From positions 3,479,100-3,543,099 of the forward strand of contig KB722736.1 of assembly GCA_000349905.1 (NCBI GenBank): 64,000 nt of DNA. The letters run 5' to 3'. How positions within the stretch are numbered: position 1 is the first letter of the stretch; each line of letters begins with the position of its first letter. Positions 16,879 to 27,969 of this stretch are shown here, piece after piece. Origin of the DNA: Volvariella volvacea V23. Its lineage: Eukaryota > Basidiomycota > Agaricomycetes > Agaricales > Pluteaceae. The position numbers were made by a program, and so were the translations under genes. The notes beneath the pieces are model-generated. The model searched no databases. It was not told the origin of the DNA and was given only the letters and a program-made list of their open reading frames with translations.

Positions 16879-18062
16879 TCAAAGACGACCAGAAAGTCCA
16901 AGATTCATGCTGCTAGGTTGGCTCAACGAACCAAAGCCACTTGCAATCCCGTTGGAATTGTTGGCGCTTGACAGCGCTCCCAGTAACAGGTCCCGGCAGC
17001 ATCTGGCTCTTTCCCTTCGCTGAACAAACCAACTCCCTGCGTCACAAGGGATTGCCAGTGGCACACCAATGACACCAGACTCCCGTGCTGCCCGTGTAAC
17101 CTGTACGAGGTCGTCCATCTCCGCTTCCGAATCAAGGTCATCGAGGTTCTCTGGTGCATCTTCACCCAGCTCCTCCGCCATCTTCACTGCTGCTGCTGCT
17201 GCAGCGGCAGCCTTTTTACCCGGTTTTTTTGTTCCACTAACAGCGGACTTCTTCGTGAGCTGTGTTGGATCAATTCCCAAGGCTGCTGCTGCCTCTCGTT
17301 TCTTCTCCATCTTCTCCCTTTCCTTTTGTTCTTTCTTCTCCGCTTTAGAAATTTTTTTTACAGGTTCAACAAAATTTGGATTATTTGCACGCTGCCATTC
17401 TAACAGCAATTCATCGTAGGGTCTTGAACGGCCACCAACCGCACGTTTCGCGCCCATGGAATGCGATTTGCATGTGAGAGATCGGGAACAAGGGAGTCCC
17501 TTGTCGTTTATGACCCCACACTGCCTGTCATAGTCAACGGGTCCCTTCGTCCTCCCCTTCGTCACCTTGGTGGCCGGTTTGACCTTTTTCTTTGGGTGCG
17601 TAGATGGGTCGGAAGGCGACGGCGATGCTTTACGTTTCTTCCCACCTTTGCGATCTACAGTGGAAGTAAGCAATTTGCTACGAAGAGTATTTATCACCCA
17701 CCTTCACTTTCGGACACATGTTTTGCTTTTAGCCCCCTCTTACCGCCTGATCGGATTAGCTCGCAATTATCTGAGAGGGAGTATGAACAACATAACCGGT
17801 TGCTAGATATACAATACCAACCTACATGCTCAGATACAAAACTCCGAAGAAAAGGTTTATCACAGTCTTTACATCGTGCTATTCCAATGTCGGCGGCGGA
17901 CGTTAACGGTCGAGCTCCGAAGAGCTTCATTTCGCGTGCAGGGAGCCATGAAGTTGGAGGGGATGGTAGGGTGAGGGGTTCAGAAAGCAATGGTGATGGT
18001 GCGAAGGCATCCCAAGAGAACGGGGATGGGGACTTGGTTATGGGCTTAAGTTTGAGGGTCAT
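16879..18062 (-). CDS. SGF73: SAGA subunit SGF73/ataxin-7 (SCA7 domain)
   Basis: Anchors the deubiquitinase module (Ubp8/Sgf11/Sus1) to the SAGA co-activator. The start at 18062 gives [11 protein letters not shown]. An early zinc-binding site [20 protein letters not shown] (C-x2-C-x11-H-x3-C) is split by an intron, as expected for the Ubp8-binding zinc finger. Then comes a basic stretch and the SCA7 domain: [20 protein letters not shown] followed by [11 protein letters not shown] and [16 protein letters not shown]. An Ala/Lys-rich region (a run of nine Ala) and a C-terminal conserved block with [17 protein letters not shown] follow. Two introns, near 17656-17699 and 17767-17830. It lies head to tail with TAF10, another SAGA subunit, 186 bp upstream. 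Confidence 0.9.
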
Positions 18063-18247
18063 GTCGGGAAACAACTGCTGTGTCACTCGAGTGTCACAAT
18101 TACTGAGCTCACATGCACAGTTCAGTCAGTCCCCGCACCAGCAAAGAAAACATTAGAATCTGGATGCTACAATACACGTAGTAACAATACAATCGATTAA
18201 AATAAACCAAAGGACCCTCTTCCAGTGCTAAACCTTCTACATGGACA

Positions 18248-18913
18248 TTACATGTAGAACTCTGGTTTGCGTGAGTTGATGCCATACTCTGCTAGTGCTG
18301 CACTTAAATCCTCCATTGTCAATGTTGTGCGTGTCTTGTCCTAAATAAGATGGTAAGGGATGTCATATGTCGTCATGTGTATGGTTTATACCTTTGCAGA
18401 ACCTGGTCCGGATAACGGTTGGGTCGTCCGGGCGCGACCTCCTGCTGCGTTCGTCCGGATACGCGCATGTTGGTATGCATCGGCTGCTATATCAGAAACA
18501 AACTTTTGCGCCGCCAGCGACACCAGGCGTTTCCTAAACGTCGGTTATTGTCTGTTTCATTTAGCCCAGAACCCTATAAAGGACTTACAAACGTACATCC
18601 TCACACTCGAACCCAACCCTCTGAAGGTAATAGTCTGTAACTTCATTCGGGATCTATTATTGGGGTTAATTGAGGTCAATCCGTTGTGGATATGACGCAC
18701 TAGTGGCTCGTAGTCATCTAACATCAGCAGAAACTCGGCCAAGGTTTTGTCCTTGCGTGCTTCCTCGCCAACCTGACGAGATGGAGAGCTGGATGAGGGG
18801 CCATTTTGTTGTGCTGATGAGTTGCTTTCTACTCCATTTGCAGCCTGTACATTCGAAGCTGTGTATGAATAAGTGAAAGTCGAAGGAGTTTGAGGTTGCT
18901 GGGATTGTGACAT
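18248..18913 (-). CDS. TAF10: TAF10, subunit shared by TFIID and SAGA
   Basis: A histone-fold protein of the general factor TFIID and of SAGA. After a Gln/Ser/Pro-rich N-terminus, the TAF10 domain starts DKTLAEFLLMLDDYEPL, then, across an intron, IPNEVTDYYLQRVGFECEDVRL, and across another, KRLVSLAAQKFVSDIAADAY, then an Arg-rich loop and, in the last exon, RTTLTMEDLSAALAEYGI and the end YM at 18248. All joins restore the conserved frame exactly. The start at 18913 opens with MSQSQQPQ; no other ATG fits. It is upstream of SGF73 on the same strand. Identity is secure. Confidence 0.93.
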
Positions 18914-19733
18914 GGATTGCTGAGTAGTATGAGTTGTTAACTGCGTGGAAGACGATCGGAGTTAACGGAGTTCGAATTTCCGGGCATATAACAGCTGCGC
19001 CACTGGTATCTCATATCTCATCGACTCTTTTTTTCCCTGTTGTTCGCGTAAATCGGTATGTATGATCAGTCTCGGTTTGTTCTCCCTCTTCCCCCGCTTT
19101 CGTTTCGTCATGATGTTTGAGGCATTTGGCTTTACGCAGGAGCGCACCCTGCACTGCAGAAAATTAACTCAGCTACCTTCAGAGGGGCTGCTTTGGTGGT
19201 ACCCTCTGCCTTCTCTGAACCATTTTCCTCCCAATTTGCATCCCTTTATTTCTGCATTTACTGATGCCCCTTTATTTCCTCTAGTGCCTTGTTAGCAGAA
19301 ATGTTGAAAGTTGTAATGGCTTAGTGATCCGTCACCCCATGTTATTCTACCTCATGTATCTGAGCCAATGAAACTCATGTTATTTGCTCCCCTCTCGTTG
19401 ACCACCCTCTCGATCACTCTTATTTGCCCCACGGTGCCAATATCCTCATAGTCTTCAACATCACAATCAGGCTCGTGAGTGATGTGCAAGATATTTGACG
19501 AGACGCTTGCATGCTGCTCCATCATTTGCCCGCGGCCCCAATACCCGGGATTGCCCCGTTCGTAAACGCGGAGCAGGCGACATTGTGCCCTCAGGGATAT
19601 AGCAAAGCATGCCTGGCTACAGAAATTGAGATAAGTAGAGCAAGCTGAAATACCTCTCTTCCTAACACCCCAAAGTTATACGCGGCACGACCACCTTCAT
19701 TACGCCCCGTAACCACTATCGCTGCTCAGTGCT
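18914..19733. other. Long intergenic region between TAF10 and a Zn-cluster gene
   Basis: An 820-bp gap between divergent start codons (TAF10 minus, Zn-cluster factor plus), so both promoters lie here. Short open frames occur at 18962-19147 (minus) and 19062-19295 (plus), but neither shows a known motif, and both are probably chance or leader sequence. No clear repeat. Confidence 0.5.
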
Positions 19734-22700
19734 ATGGAGCATGCAGGCAGTACATCACACACTCCCAGTGCGCGTAAGGGCGGACTGTCCTGCGCTGAAT
19801 GTCGTCGGTGGGCACTCATCTTTGACCTTCGTGTCGTTGCCACTAACCAAGCCGGTGCCCAGGTCGAAACTGAAATGTGACAGGTGAGTGCTTATCCCCA
19901 CTCCCTTTACCCACTAAATGGCGAGCAATATAGGGTGTTTCCATGCCAGTCATGTATTAGGTAGGCCGTCCCGTCTTCCGCTATCACATCATACACATTA
20001 ACTCCAATCATAGGCGAGGCTGTGCAGAGATCTGTCCTGAAGGTGTGTTCTTAATGGAAATTTGGACTGAGGCTGGCATTTCTTACTGCAAGGCAGGAAC
20101 GCTGGCTGCAACAAAGGGAAACAAGTAGGTCTACACCTTACCCTTTAAGTTTATCTAACGTTCTTCCCGCCAAGAGTTCTCATGGCTCATGCCCAAAGGT
20201 TAACTGAGCAAGTTAAAGCGTTGACCGAGCGCGTCCACGAACTTGAGCTAGCACTAGAGCATGCACAAACGGAAGCCGAAAAGACAGGCATGCGTATCCC
20301 AGAAGGCCAGATCGGCTCGGCTTCCCACTATCGGCTTATGTTTCAGAGCGCAACGAATGAACACTCCGAAAACTATTCACCTAGGTTTCAAGATAGCTTG
20401 GAGGTAGGTTACCACTTCGCTGTTAATATTGCCCGAACTGGATGGACGTGTTCTCAGTTTCTCCGCAACCTCTTATCTGTACGTGGGCTGTTCATTGCCG
20501 TCAACAAGCACTCAAAACTGCACCTATAGCCATTCGAAGGCGACGCAGATAAATTTAATCTCAAGCAGCTCGACCTGCCCCCAGAGATTGTAGATCTCGT
20601 AAACGCCTTCCCGTTTGGCCTAAAAGAGTGCCAGTCTGCCAAAACTATTTTTCTTCCTTACTTCCCTACGAAAGAAAGAGCCGAAGAACTGGCTAACGCG
20701 TATTACCATGATATCGCATGGCTGTAAGTAAAGACATTTTTTGTGGGTTGTATTACTCTAAAATTTGCTTAGACACGACCCAGTGATTCAGGACGACTTC
20801 TTCGATCATATACTGGGCCCAATCTATGGTTCTCCGGGGCCTGTCGATCTGCACCAAGTGCATCCTCATTGTCTCTCTATTTTCTTTACTGTATTGGCAA
20901 ATGGTGTGGCGTTTGGGTCGTATTCCTCTTCAGTGCTCATCTCCAGGCGTTATTATGCCATGGCCCGAGCTGCTTTCTCGCTGCAGAACCCCTTCCACGA
21001 AGCGTCATGCGTAACCATACAAGCGTTATTTATGATAATTAGGCTCATGTATACTATCGATTTGGCTGGGTATGAGGAACGATGGATCCTTTCTGGGCTC
21101 TGCGCGCGGTTAAGTCAAGTGGTGAGTACTTTGAGGTATCACGATGTCCTTCAACTTTTTACAAGCACGATACTAGTTCGGCCTTCGTACGTCATCACTC
21201 CATCAATAGTTGCACTAAATAAACAGTATCCGCCTTAGAGCGCGAGGAGACTACCTCTAATATCAATCCGAATGAAATTCAACGCCGTCGACGAGTTCGT
21301 GGACTTTTTGATTCTCTATTTCCTTTGATTTTAACTCTTCGAGTAGATTTTCTGGGAGCTCATAACCTGGGAATTATGGACGGTAAGTATGTGTAACGAA
21401 CCAAAGGATATAACTTCACCATATATGCCATTCACCAGAGCCTCGTAAGCGGTCGGCCTCCCGCTCTTTTGACACAACATACAACCTGTCCAATGCCTGA
21501 TGAACATATTCCCCATGACTCGGGATCTAGTCTTTGCAATAGAGGGTGTAAGTTCCATGGAAGTGTGTGTCCCTAGCATTCTAATCATTCTCCACATTTA
21601 GGGCATGAGTGGAAATATAAGTACACAGCAAGCTGCTTATCTCTATCAGTCACCAACCTCTCCAGCGGAACAGCTCCCTATCCGGTGATACTTGACATTG
21701 ACAAGGCGATTCGGGCATTTCCTGATCCAGACATCCTAAACACTACGCCTGAGAGAGCCTCTGGTGGTGAACACTTATCGTTGCAGTATTTCCCAAATGC
21801 TATGCAGCAGTACTCAGCAGTATGCTTCAAGGAGGGCAGTGAGTAGTGCCTTCTAAGGATCAGGGAACTAGTGCTTATTGGAATTCAGACTTGCTTCATC
21901 TCCATCGAGCCCATTTCATTCAAGCAGTTAAAGAACGTTCTGATGACCCTCTTCAGCACACATATGGAGCCTCCGTTATGGCTATCTTTCACAGTGCTCG
22001 TCGATTGAGTACTGGTCTACGTAGCTTGTATTCAGTATATCCCCGCAATTCTGCGCAGTGCTGGTTCTTTTGGGCCAATATGTACTCGGCTTGCGTAAGT
22101 ATCCTGCTACCCGTTCATTCGATCTGTTGAAACTAAACACCTATTTAAGCTTGTCCTTGGGACCCTTATTGTAGAAAGCCCGACATGCTCATTGGCCGAG
22201 GCCTCATTGCGTGAGCTCGAGGTGGGCGCCAAGCTCTATGACGAAGCTTCACGTCCTTGCAGACCACCTGAGACAGTGGTGCGTCTAAAATGTTATTGCC
22301 CTCGCTTGAAATTGACTTAATCTCCCCAGTCGATCTTACAAAAGCTTGTCGAAAGGGCTTCACAGGCTTATGCGGCTGCCAAAAACGTCATCAGCAATAC
22401 ATCCCTGTCGCAGGCCAGCTCGTCACAGGCGCAACGAAGCCAGTCACTTGGGCGGAGGGGTTTTAGCACCATCACCTCCGATCTGGGTTCCGCCACACAT
22501 CCCCAAGATAATTCCCGTCCTGTTCATGTCATGAATAGTTCCGAGCACAACACTGGGGATCGAGTTGTCGAACTTGTCACCGGAGGCTCTCAAGACTGGG
22601 GCCAAACTGCTCAGGGTTTCGCTGGGAAACCCCTTGCCCAGAGTCATCCCTCCTTGATGAGCGTTAAAAAAGGACACCAGCCTCTGATCTCTGAGCGCAC

Positions 22701-23010
22701 ACTAGGGCATAATTCGCTTCATTCATACCTCCCAAACCCAGTGCAACCCTCTGCCCCGGACTCTAGCGACGAACGCGAACCGGGCCAAATGCCCCGGCGG
22801 GGCTCATTCGAGTCAAATTACCAATGGCACCCTCACACCACCCTCCGTCACTCCACGGTGCCAAATTCAGAAAGCTCCCTTGATGGGGACAATTATGCTG
22901 ACGCCACCGTCGTGGTGGCACCTCAAGCGCCAACAGGGGAATATAACCCAGAGCAGGTCACAGATCAGGAGGTATGGGGAGGTATGATGGATGGGTTTAC
23001 TTCGGTGTAG
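19734..23010 (+). CDS. Zn(II)2Cys6 transcription factor with fungal-specific factor domain
   Basis: A nuclear DNA-binding regulator. The binuclear zinc cluster is spread over five short exons (19734 to about 20070): joined, CAECRRSKLKCDRVFPCQSC and IRRGCAEICPEG give six Cys in the C-x2-C-x6-C-x5-C-x2-C-x6-C layout. A coiled-coil linker (RLTEQVKALTERVHELELAL) follows from 20182. The middle (about 20765-22300) matches the fungal_trans domain: AMARAAFSLQNPF, CVTIQALFMI, and SGRPPALLTQHTTCPMPDEH. The C-terminal 200 residues are Ser/Pro/Gln-rich, without a recognised domain, and likely regulatory. Many introns; those between 21120 and 21300 I could not place exactly. Target genes cannot be told from sequence. 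Confidence 0.85.
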
Positions 23011-23113
23011 TAATCGTAGGACAAGACGTTTGAATACAAAAACGTGTAGCAGAACTATTTATGTAGATTCCTGGAATAAACTTATTTTATTAATTCATCT
23101 CTGATACAGGTAC

Positions 23114-24583
23114 TCATGGGCCCGTGACTATTAAATCCTCATGGTTCTCGAGGGAGTTGAGCAACGCATCGACATCAGGGGACACAACGAAACGCTTGTT
23201 AACTTCTCCTAGTAGTATAATCCGCCTATCCTGTTGATCAAAATATACGGCGTGCTGCAGGAAAGAAGGTTGCGTAGCTGCTTGTACCTTTGGTAAATGG
23301 TTGTCAAATGTCCAACACTGCGGGAGAAAGGGCACTGACATCTAATAGTATATCATTGGCAAGCCGCATTTTGACCGCACCACTGCGGTAGATCTCTAGC
23401 TGACCAATTACACCGTCTAGTTTCGTGTCCAATGAATGAGACGCTTGATCCATTACGGCGGGCGCTTCTTGAGAATCTGGAGTTGAAGTCGCTTTAGTGT
23501 CTGGAGCGAAGGCCACGCGCTTTCCTTTAATTGGAGGATTCGCCCCTGAACCATTTGTATTGTTGGAAATGAAACTCGGAAACGGGGACGGGAACTGGAA
23601 AAAGTATAGGCGCTCTTCTCTTACCGATGGATCCTGTAGGATGTGGTGTGAATCGCAGAAGCGTACTCAAATAAAGAATGCTGACAGCATCAGGTTTCAC
23701 GGAAAAATCTTCAATTATGTCCTCGAGTTCCTCTTCTTCTCCACTCTCGCTCAAGTCAAGAGCATTGATGGTATTCATGTCTTCAGTAACTATTGGGAAT
23801 GAAAGGATGATCAGCAATTTCGGATCGACGTACTTACGTGTAACATCTGGGGGTCCCTCCTTAACTTTCGTGAATTTCCGGAGATCTCTTCGCAGACTTT
23901 CTGGAGCCATCCAGTCCATACGGTGAACACGGTCCATATCTACTATTTCAACGCCATCATCCGGGTCGGAGTATATCTCATTGTCCTCATCTCTGGGTTC
24001 GTCCTTTCCTTTTCCCTTTTCCCTCAGGTTCCCTTCATGCTTTAGGGAGTGGACCCCAATGGGAGTAAGGTTTGCACCTAATCGCGCAGTACCATCTGAG
24101 GTGGGAACAGGAGGGAAGTTAGATCTTGGTGGTGCTCGCCTGGTGCTGACTCCAGCCAGTGCAGGGCCCAAAGCAAAAGGACCACTGGCTGTCATTTCTA
24201 CGAGTGTCTTAGGAGCACCTCTTCCACGCGCCCCGCCTCTACCATCCCCGCGACCACGACCGCGACCACGATCAGTCGCAGACGGAGTTGTGGGTAGGAC
24301 TGTGCTTGTATTGGGCTCCTAGGATTGGGGTCAAAAAAATGCCAGACGTGGTGGTGGAGGCTCGCACAGTCTTGACCTCACTGTTGATAGGGATCTACTT
24401 TTGAGCACGACGAGTACATAAGGTGGCAGGTATCATACTCTTTTTTGCGTCTTGCGGGAAGTGTCGGTACAAACTTGAGTTTTGAGTGCCTTGGCGAGTG
24501 ACATCGCTGGGCTTCTTGGCGAGACTGGCAATTGCCTTTGGAGTTGGTAGTGCTGAGGACGAAGATGAATGAGAATTGGACAT
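23114..24583 (-). CDS. RPC53: RNA polymerase III subunit RPC4 (RPC53)
   Basis: A Pol III-specific subunit involved in initiation and termination on tRNA and 5S genes. The start at 24583 gives MSNSHSSSSS and PTPKAIASLAKKP. A conserved block KLKFVPTLPARRKK is encoded just downstream but in another frame (see findings), so a base seems missing at the T-run 24480-24483. A basic RGRGRGRGDGRGG stretch, MTASGPFALGP, GVHSLKHEGNLR and the C-terminal RPC4 domain follow: GQLEIYRSGAVKMRLANDIL, then after an intron PSFLQHAVYFD, RIILLGEVNKRFVVSPDVDALL. It ends at 23114. It diverges from the phosphoribosyltransferase gene with only 112 bp between starts. Identity is secure from the C-terminus. Confidence 0.9.
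24382..24397 (-). other. Probable 16-nt micro-exon in RPC53
   Basis: After KLKFVPTLPARRKK the exon ends in GA at 24439 with a GTATGA donor. The next good exon starts at 24318 (GAG CCC). Only a small exon at 24382-24397, bounded by AAAAG and GTGAGG, joins both sides in frame, giving KKDRSLSTEPNTS. The introns would be 41 and 63 nt. This is inferred from frame alone. Confidence 0.55.
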
Positions 24584-24695
24584 GATTGCTGCAGATTACT
24601 TGGTGAATATCACGTGGTCACAGCTTGTGACTGTGACAGCGTCTAATATCTGTTAATTGATCGCAAAAATTCTGACACACTGATCGACGTCCGAA
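24584..24695. promoter_or_regulatory. Compact two-way promoter, RPC53 / phosphoribosyltransferase
   Basis: Only 112 bp separate the two divergent start codons, so the two genes very likely share a promoter. It contains TCACGTGGTCACAGCTTGTGAC, with a CACGTG E-box-like core at 24611-24616; this is a candidate site only. Confidence 0.45.
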
Positions 24696-25773
24696 ATGGC
24701 TGAGCAAGTCCAGCACCTACGGGTCACATACAATGACATCCACAATCTTATTCGAAAAGCTACGCCAGGAATTGCCTCCCAGTTCAACCCCGATCTCTTG
24801 GTCGCTATTGGCATGTTATCGTCTAATCTAATCCGTATTTCTGTTTCTTGACCTTGACCCTCCTAGGTGGTGGGTTAGTGCCAGTTGTTCCTCATCCAAT
24901 CCCTTTTTCACGTCATCTTGTCCAGTGGTTTCTTTCCTGCACGTGTAATGGTAAGTGAAGATTTCAAGAATCAGTGATGATCTCATCAAGCGCCCTTCTA
25001 GCGCACCTTCCTCCGTGAGGTGACAGACAAAAAAGCTCTTCAGATTCAGGCCATTGGTTTGTCCCTGTACGAGCCTGTTCCCGGAACTACGGCAGAGCAG
25101 ATAGGAAATGAGGTAATCCGAACCCAATGGCTGTAAATACCCCAAATCTTCCGTCCGCCCAATGCTAATCCTCCCGCTCTTTAGGGGACCTGACTCAGGG
25201 AAACTACTTCTTGGAAAGCATGTGCTGATTGTAGTATGTTGGGGCACCTCTAATGTTTATTGCCACTTATGTTAGTAGGATGAGGTTGATGACACCCGAA
25301 AAACCTTGCAGTAAGTGTATTTGTTCCCGTCTACTACATGCCCTTACCAGCCTTTAGTTATGCCCTCTCCGAGCTGAGCAAGGACATTGAAAATGAATTG
25401 CTCACCCGACCCGAGGCTGACCGGGAAATACTGCGTTCAGCAACAAAATTCGCCATATTCGTTGTTCACAACAAATTGAAGCCCAAGTTAGCGCAGCTAC
25501 CATCCGATACTCAGTGAGTCCCAAGTTGTTTACCTCCGTTTTAGTGCTTTATCAGAGATAGATATTTTGCTGGCGCACACGTCGACGACGTCTGGTAAGC
25601 AGCGAATCACCCCTATATCATCATTATTGACTTAAGCCCTTGGAATTGTACCAGGTTGGACTACCCTTGGGAGGCCATGTATGTGAATCTATTGGACACA
25701 GAAATGTAGATATTGACCAAAATGTAGCGACATTGAGGAACACGATCGCCTAGCTCAATCCGATAAGGCCTAG
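24696..25773 (+). CDS. Xanthine/hypoxanthine-guanine phosphoribosyltransferase
   Basis: A purine-salvage enzyme of the Xpt1/Hpt1 type, transferring phosphoribose to the base. The start MAEQVQHLRVTYNDIHNLI is typical. The joined sequence has AIGGGGFFPARVM-RTFLREV, LSLYEP, an IRTQWL block after GNEV, the PRPP-binding VLIVDEVDDTRKTL, HYALSELSKD, KFAIFVVHNKLKPK, and YFAGAHVDDVWLDYPWEAIDIEEHDRL. Exon 2 is just 7 nt (24867-24873), and the intron before it (24811-24866) starts with GC rather than GT. All other joins are GT-AG. It ends at TAG 25771-25773. Whether it prefers xanthine or hypoxanthine/guanine cannot be told. Confidence 0.9.
24867..24873 (+). other. 7-nt micro-exon (GTGGTGG) next to a GC-AG intron
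   Basis: Exon 1 ends at 24810 (ATT G), followed by GCATGT, a common GC-type donor. The intron ends CCTAG at 24866. GTGGTGG is then followed by donor GTTAGT, and the next exon starts at 24926 after TCCAG. Only this route yields I-G-G-G-G-F-F-P-A-R, the glycine loop that the family has. Dropping the 7 nt breaks the frame. Confidence 0.82.
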
Positions 25774-26527
25774 TTGCTGTATCATACCCACTAGTGTATC
25801 CCATAATACCAGTGCCTATTTGTTTCACTCCGACTCAAAGCTCTTCCCTGCCTACCCATTGACGGTCGAGGCTCGCTCCAATAGGATGACCGAAGCGGAT
25901 TCGTCACTATCAATTCATTTTATTTTATTTGATATAATTTTTTTCGTGCCTGCGTAGTACATGATACCCACCCCCCTGAGTTGATAAAGTTGGCCACAGC
26001 AGAACAGCGGAACCTATTTGTGTGTGCACGTCCACAAATCCTTCAGATACAACAGTAATTTGAGTCCAGAATCTTGTGGCCCTCACTCATAACTTCGGGG
26101 GTTTCAGCATCTTTCAAGGACAAATAATCAACCTCTACAAATGCCACTGGCCGTTTGGACAGTTCATTAGTATGAACTGGTGGGATTATCACAGTAAATC
26201 TCATGCAATTCCGATCCTCCTAATGCATATTCGGGCGCTACCCCCAAAAAGCCTCCTTCAGAGATCTTAAGTGGGACATGGAAAATCTTCCAATACTCTA
26301 ATCTGTGTAGAGTACATCCGAGGTAATTTGAGGTATATAGCCCAGATTCCAAGTACGAGTGCACCCTAGACGCGCACCAATAATAATCCAAACACACCTA
26401 ACACGTATTATTGATATAATAATAATCATACACGACGACTATTACAGTATATAAACGAGTAAGTTATTATCGTGCCCGACAGGCGGGCGTTTGTGCAGAG
26501 TCCATGCGCACTCGTGTTTGTCATAAC
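25774..26527. other. Intergenic 754 bp between converging genes
   Basis: Lies between the stop of the phosphoribosyltransferase (plus) and the end of the zinc-finger gene (minus). It must carry both 3' UTRs. The part around 26400-26470 is AT-rich with repeated ATAATAATA. Short frames at 26076-26270 (plus) and 26167-26397 (minus) overlap and show no motif. I see no terminal inverted repeats. Confidence 0.5.
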
Positions 26528-27519
26528 TCATGACGGTGTTCTACCGCACTTCTTTCGTGAGTCGTTAAGATGGCGCTTGAAGTTGTCCAAGCGTGCAGTT
26601 GTATAGCCACATTTATTGCATTTACGCATTTTTCTCTTGCTCTTTAGATCTGGATCCGGGCACGAGGAGTTCTCGTGCCTCGTCAAATTCCTCTTTCCAG
26701 TGAGGACGGTATTACAGAACAGGCACGTCTCCAGTTTGGCACGATGGGTCCGACGAAGTCCGTCCACTTTTGATAAGCGATTTGATTCGCCCCGTGTATG
26801 TTCATGGTTTTCGCCCTCTTGTGTAACTCGAAGCCCATGTAGTTTTTTGACAGACCTATGGGCTACGGGGTGAGATTGAGCCCTTCTGCTCCCCATCAAC
26901 GAGTCCATTTTACCAGCGTCAGCAATCATGTTCGCGTGATCATACTCCGGGTATAGCTGTATAGCTGGCGGCAATGCGTCAAGATGATGTCCCATCCCGT
27001 GAGAGCGAAGAAGGCTGCCAACAGGGGAATGGGTGGTTGTATCATCCGACATGAAACTTGCATCGTACAACCCAAGAGCTGGGCTAAAGTTCCATAAGGC
27101 CTGGACGATTTGGTTTGTACAGACGAAATGCGATGAGGATAGCTCAAGGGGCTCGTGGTCTAAGTACGGGCTTGAAGACTGGGGAGAATAATGCTGCCCA
27201 GACCCAATTTGCCCGACGGTATGATTGGGATGGATATGCTCCAAACTACCCGAGTCCCTTGCTTGGGAGCTGGGTCGTGACCTCACTGTCACCTCAGCCC
27301 CAAACTCCCCAGTAGGGATCGAGTGCCAATCAGGCCGTGGGTGAATTCCCATTCTTGCATCATAGTGACTATGATGAAGAGGGCACCTATGGTCTGGGGA
27401 AGAGTTAACGGCGGGACTGAATTGAATTGAGTGTATAGCGAGACGCAGGGGATCAAAAGGAAATAGGCTTACGATGCCTGCATCTTGGAGGACGTTAAGG
27501 GCTGGGGCTTAGGAAACAT
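26528..27519 (-). CDS. Zinc-finger protein, C2H2/C2HC-like pair at the C-terminus
   Basis: A putative transcription factor. Two exons: 27519-27473 and 27416-26528. The intron (27417-27472, 56 nt) joins KMQA-S to PAVNSSPDHRC in frame; the start MFPKPQPLTSS at 27519 is the first ATG of the joined frame that gives a TF-like N-terminus, but an upstream in-frame extension to 27870 is possible and would be odd because it is hydrophobic. The long middle is low in structure. The C-terminus holds two fingers, CLFCNTVLTGKRNLTRHENS-SC and CNKCGYTTARLDNFKRHLND followed by KKC, both C-x2-C with a His and a final Cys, joined by a basic linker. I cannot name the orthologue or target. Confidence 0.65.
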
Positions 27520-27969
27520 CGGATAGTTCAAGCCCAGGGCATTTATAAGGAGCAGCTTGACGTGATCCCTCTTGATCCAGAAACAAGAAGAAAACAACAA
27601 CACGATCGCAAGAAATGAAACAACAATTGCTTGAAGAAAAAGAAGGGCAACGAGACACAATGTAACCCGAATGGGTGGTTCTGGATAGTTGTCATCGGAA
27701 ATATGCAGGTGATGGGGAAGTTTGTCAGATTTTTGCCATGGCACCTCTGTGGGCGCAGTACCAGGGAGAGTATAATAATATTGTTGAAGGAGAACAAAGG
27801 CCCATGATGGTCTGCACGAACCTGATTGGCTCAAATTATCTGATAACAACCTTGCTGACTCAGCGGTCAAGTTTGTTTTTCTTCACCCGACTGGTGGACG
27901 CCTGTCCAATCACCGCTCATCCGTACTCTGCCTCCTCCTCTCCCTCCGTCACCCAGCTTACTGTGCACG
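27520..27969. promoter_or_regulatory. Intergenic promoter region, zinc-finger / mitoferrin genes
   Basis: 450 bp between divergent starts. A minus-strand open frame reaches 27870 and is probably 5' UTR of the zinc-finger gene, as its sequence (LFLQAIVVSFLAIVLLF) is chance-like and precedes a better start. No specific site identified. Confidence 0.45.

Noticed and set aside
17461..18156. A 231-residue plus-strand frame
   Set aside because: Antisense to SGF73, whose SCA7 domain is unambiguous on the minus strand.
18962..19295. Possible short genes on both strands upstream of TAF10
   Set aside because: Overlapping frames of about 60-77 residues with no conserved sequence; more likely promoter or 5' UTR.
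27520..27870. N-terminal membrane extension of the zinc-finger protein
   Set aside because: The frame is open but hydrophobic and unlike a transcription factor; the ATG at 27519 is a better start.
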